64,000 bases of DNA from Salirhabdus sp. Marseille-P4669 (GTDB lineage: Bacteria; Bacillota; Bacilli; Bacillales; Alkalibacillaceae): positions 124,001 through 188,000 of the forward strand of contig NZ_OEQK01000004.1 of assembly GCF_900240405.1 (NCBI RefSeq), in the 5' to 3' direction. The translations under genes were made by a program, and so were the position numbers. The notes beneath the pieces were generated by a model that was given only the letters and a program-made list of their open reading frames with translations, made no database searches and had not been told where the DNA came from. How positions within the stretch are numbered: the first letter of the stretch is position 1; each line of letters opens with the position of its first letter. Shown here in pieces: positions 62,749-64,000 of this stretch.

Positions 62749-63618
62749 ATGAAATGGGAGATTGATCAAGTTCATGATGGATTTCTAATTCGAGACTATT
62801 TAATTACAGTTCGTTCTATGTCTAGAAGGATGTTAAAGGCAATTAAAACAGATGGGCTTATTAAATTGAACAATCATCTGGTTACGGTGAGAGAGACGCT
62901 TCGTACTGGAGATGTACTAGAGATTTTGTTTCCGGAAGAACAAAAAGGACGTGAGCTTTATCCCAAATCGATTCCATTGCATATCGTTTATGAGGATGAA
63001 GATGTCCTTGTCTTAAACAAACAGGCTGGGCTACCTGTAATTCCCTCCCGTTTGTTAAATAAAGAATCCATTGCACATGGCTTGTTGTATTATTACGAGC
63101 AACAAGGATTACCCTATACGGTTCATGTCGTTACCCGATTGGATCGGAATACATCTGGATTAATGTTAGTCGCAAAGCATCGTTTCAGTCATTCTTTATT
63201 ATCGAACTTTCAACGAGAAGGGGAAGTGAAACGAAAGTACACCGCTTTTATCGAAGGAAGGTTAGACCAAAAGGAAGGTACGATAGAAGAGCCGATTGGT
63301 CGAAAACCAGAGTCCATTATCGAGCGGATGGTACGTCCTGATGGTAAAGAAGCGATTACGCATTATGGGGTAATTCAAGAATTACAGGATTTTTCTGTCG
63401 TGCAGGTTCAGCTGCAAACCGGCAGAACCCATCAGATTCGTGTACATTTCTCCTATCTTGGTCATCCTTTAGTTGGAGATGACTTATATGGTGGGTCTAC
63501 TCATAAATTGAATCGACAAGCACTACACTGTCACGAATTAGCTTTTTATCATCCGTTTCAGGAAAAGTGGATGACATTTTCTAGTGAGCTTCCACCTGAT
63601 ATGCAAGAGTTGATCTAG
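62749..63618 (+). CDS. yjbO: RluA-family 23S rRNA pseudouridine synthase (YjbO)
   Basis: A 289-residue RluA-type enzyme. The catalytic Asp132 lies in RLDRNTSGLMLVAK. Other motifs are LVLNKQAGLPVIP, LQTGRTHQIRVHFSYLGHPLVGDDLYGG. An S4-like N-terminal part (residues 15-60) is present. It isomerises uridines in rRNA; the exact site is not deducible. GAGGAGACC precedes the ATG, 12 nt after the nadF stop. Confidence 0.92.
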   Translation: MKWEIDQVHDGFLIRDYLITVRSMSRRMLKAIKTDGLIKLNNHLVTVRETLRTGDVLEILFPEEQKGRELYPKSIPLHIVYEDEDVLVLNKQAGLPVIPSRLLNKESIAHGLLYYYEQQGLPYTVHVVTRLDRNTSGLMLVAKHRFSHSLLSNFQREGEVKRKYTAFIEGRLDQKEGTIEEPIGRKPESIIERMVRPDGKEAITHYGVIQELQDFSVVQVQLQTGRTHQIRVHFSYLGHPLVGDDLYGGSTHKLNRQALHCHELAFYHPFQEKWMTFSSELPPDMQELI

Positions 63619-63621
63619 AAT

Positions 63622-63648
63622 GGCTTCCGTAAAATGGGAGCCTTTTTG
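63622..63648 (+). terminator. Terminator of the relQ-nadF-yjbO operon
   Basis: GGCTTCC / GGGAGCC stem (one G-U pair) with a 7-nt loop followed by five T residues. Confidence 0.8.
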
Positions 63649-63734
63649 TTTAGGAAATTATCATTCTTAAAGCTGCAGATACATATATTAGTTGGATGGC
63701 CACATCTATGACTAAAGCACCTCCGCTTTTGTTT

Positions 63735-64000
63735 TTAAGCTCGGAACTTTTCTTCAATAAATGGCTGTTTCGATGGAACGGACACAATCCGCTCTTCTGG
63801 TAGTCGAAAAGCAGTAAGCATTCCACCAAAAACACAGCCTGTATCAATATTTACTGTCTTATTTCTAAATCTAGGCTTTCGTACAGGTGTATGACCGTAA
63901 ACAATCCATTTCTCTCCGCTATAATGTAGAGCCCAATCCCTTCTTTCTGGGAAACCATGTTCATCTGTTTTCCCTGTAATGTCTCCATAAAAAACAAAAG
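63735..64000 (-). CDS. prpE: Bis(5'-nucleosyl)-tetraphosphatase PrpE (3' part, cut by window end)
   Basis: The frame enters at the right edge and ends at 63735, giving about 87 C-terminal residues. They include [50 protein letters not shown] and an end [18 protein letters not shown] is a calcineurin-type phosphoesterase metal-binding motif, and the context after yjbO matches B. subtilis prpE. That enzyme hydrolyses Ap4A asymmetrically and acts in spore germination. The start lies beyond the window. Confidence 0.85.
   Translation of the reverse strand, partial: FVFYGDITGKTDEHGFPERRDWALHYSGEKWIVYGHTPVRKPRFRNKTVNIDTGCVFGGMLTAFRLPEERIVSVPSKQPFIEEKFRA

Noticed and set aside
63650-63847. A 65-codon minus-strand frame at the right end
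   Set aside because: It overlaps the well-supported prpE frame in another phase and has no similarity to a known protein.

Overview
The window is a low-GC Firmicute chromosome segment from an endospore-forming Bacillaceae member. Evidence includes a complete gerPABCDEF spore-germination operon, AddAB rather than RecBCD, Spx/MecA/SpxH proteolysis factors, a tryptophan T-box and strong GGAGG ribosome binding sites. Gene content and order follow, from memory, the stretch of the Bacillus subtilis chromosome running from yhjE-addBA-gerP through yisL, yitR-yitW, yjzD-med-fabHF, yjbA-trpS-opp and yjbC-spx-yjbE-mecA to coiA-pepF-yjbH-yjbI-yjbK-yjbM-nadF-yjbO-prpE. Several genes of that region are absent here (sbcDC, comZ, yjaZ, yjbJ) and others are inserted. 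Codon use and protein divergence suggest a genus outside the B. subtilis group, perhaps in the Oceanobacillus/Virgibacillus/Ornithinibacillus direction. That placement is inference.

Layout. 0.2-2.2 kb: a TVP38/TMEM64 membrane protein and an MFS exporter sharing a terminator. 2.2-9.5 kb: addB-addA recombination helicase-nuclease. 9.5-11.5 kb: gerP operon on the minus strand. 11.5-17.3 kb: DUF418 protein, rocD, yisL, yitW, yitV, yitU and a small yitR-type gene. 17.4-21.9 kb: a phosphonate/phosphate-type ABC importer (phnDCEE) and D-amino-acid aminotransferase. 22-27.7 kb: membrane proteins of unknown function, an Nfu-N protein, a BsuPI-domain lipoprotein, YitT and a DegV protein. 28-31.8 kb: uppP, small genes and med. 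31.9-34.2 kb: fabH-fabF behind a FapR-like operator. 34.3-40.8 kb: LCP protein, yjbA, T-box-controlled trpS, a drug exporter and an M20 amidohydrolase. 41.3-48.1 kb: DUF3899 protein and the oppABCDF operon. 48.4-55.2 kb: a secreted glycosidase-like protein, yjbC, spx, a TerC protein, mecA and cardiolipin synthase. 55.4-64 kb: coiA, pepF, an RsaE/RoxS-type small RNA, spxH, yjbI, yjbK, relQ, nadF, yjbO and the 3' end of prpE cut by the window edge.

How the genes relate. Spx, SpxH and MecA all belong to ClpXP/ClpCP-controlled stress and competence proteolysis, while CoiA and Med are competence-related. FabHF, UppP, LCP and Cls concern lipid and envelope synthesis. The most informative non-coding elements are the RsaE/RoxS homologue with a Rex-like operator (58.88-59.07 kb), the T-box upstream of trpS, the FapR-like site upstream of fabH, and two related intergenic arrays built of degenerate units of about 52 nt. 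Each array lies between convergent genes and abuts the same type of hairpin terminator. No insertion sequence, prophage, CRISPR array, rRNA or tRNA was seen.
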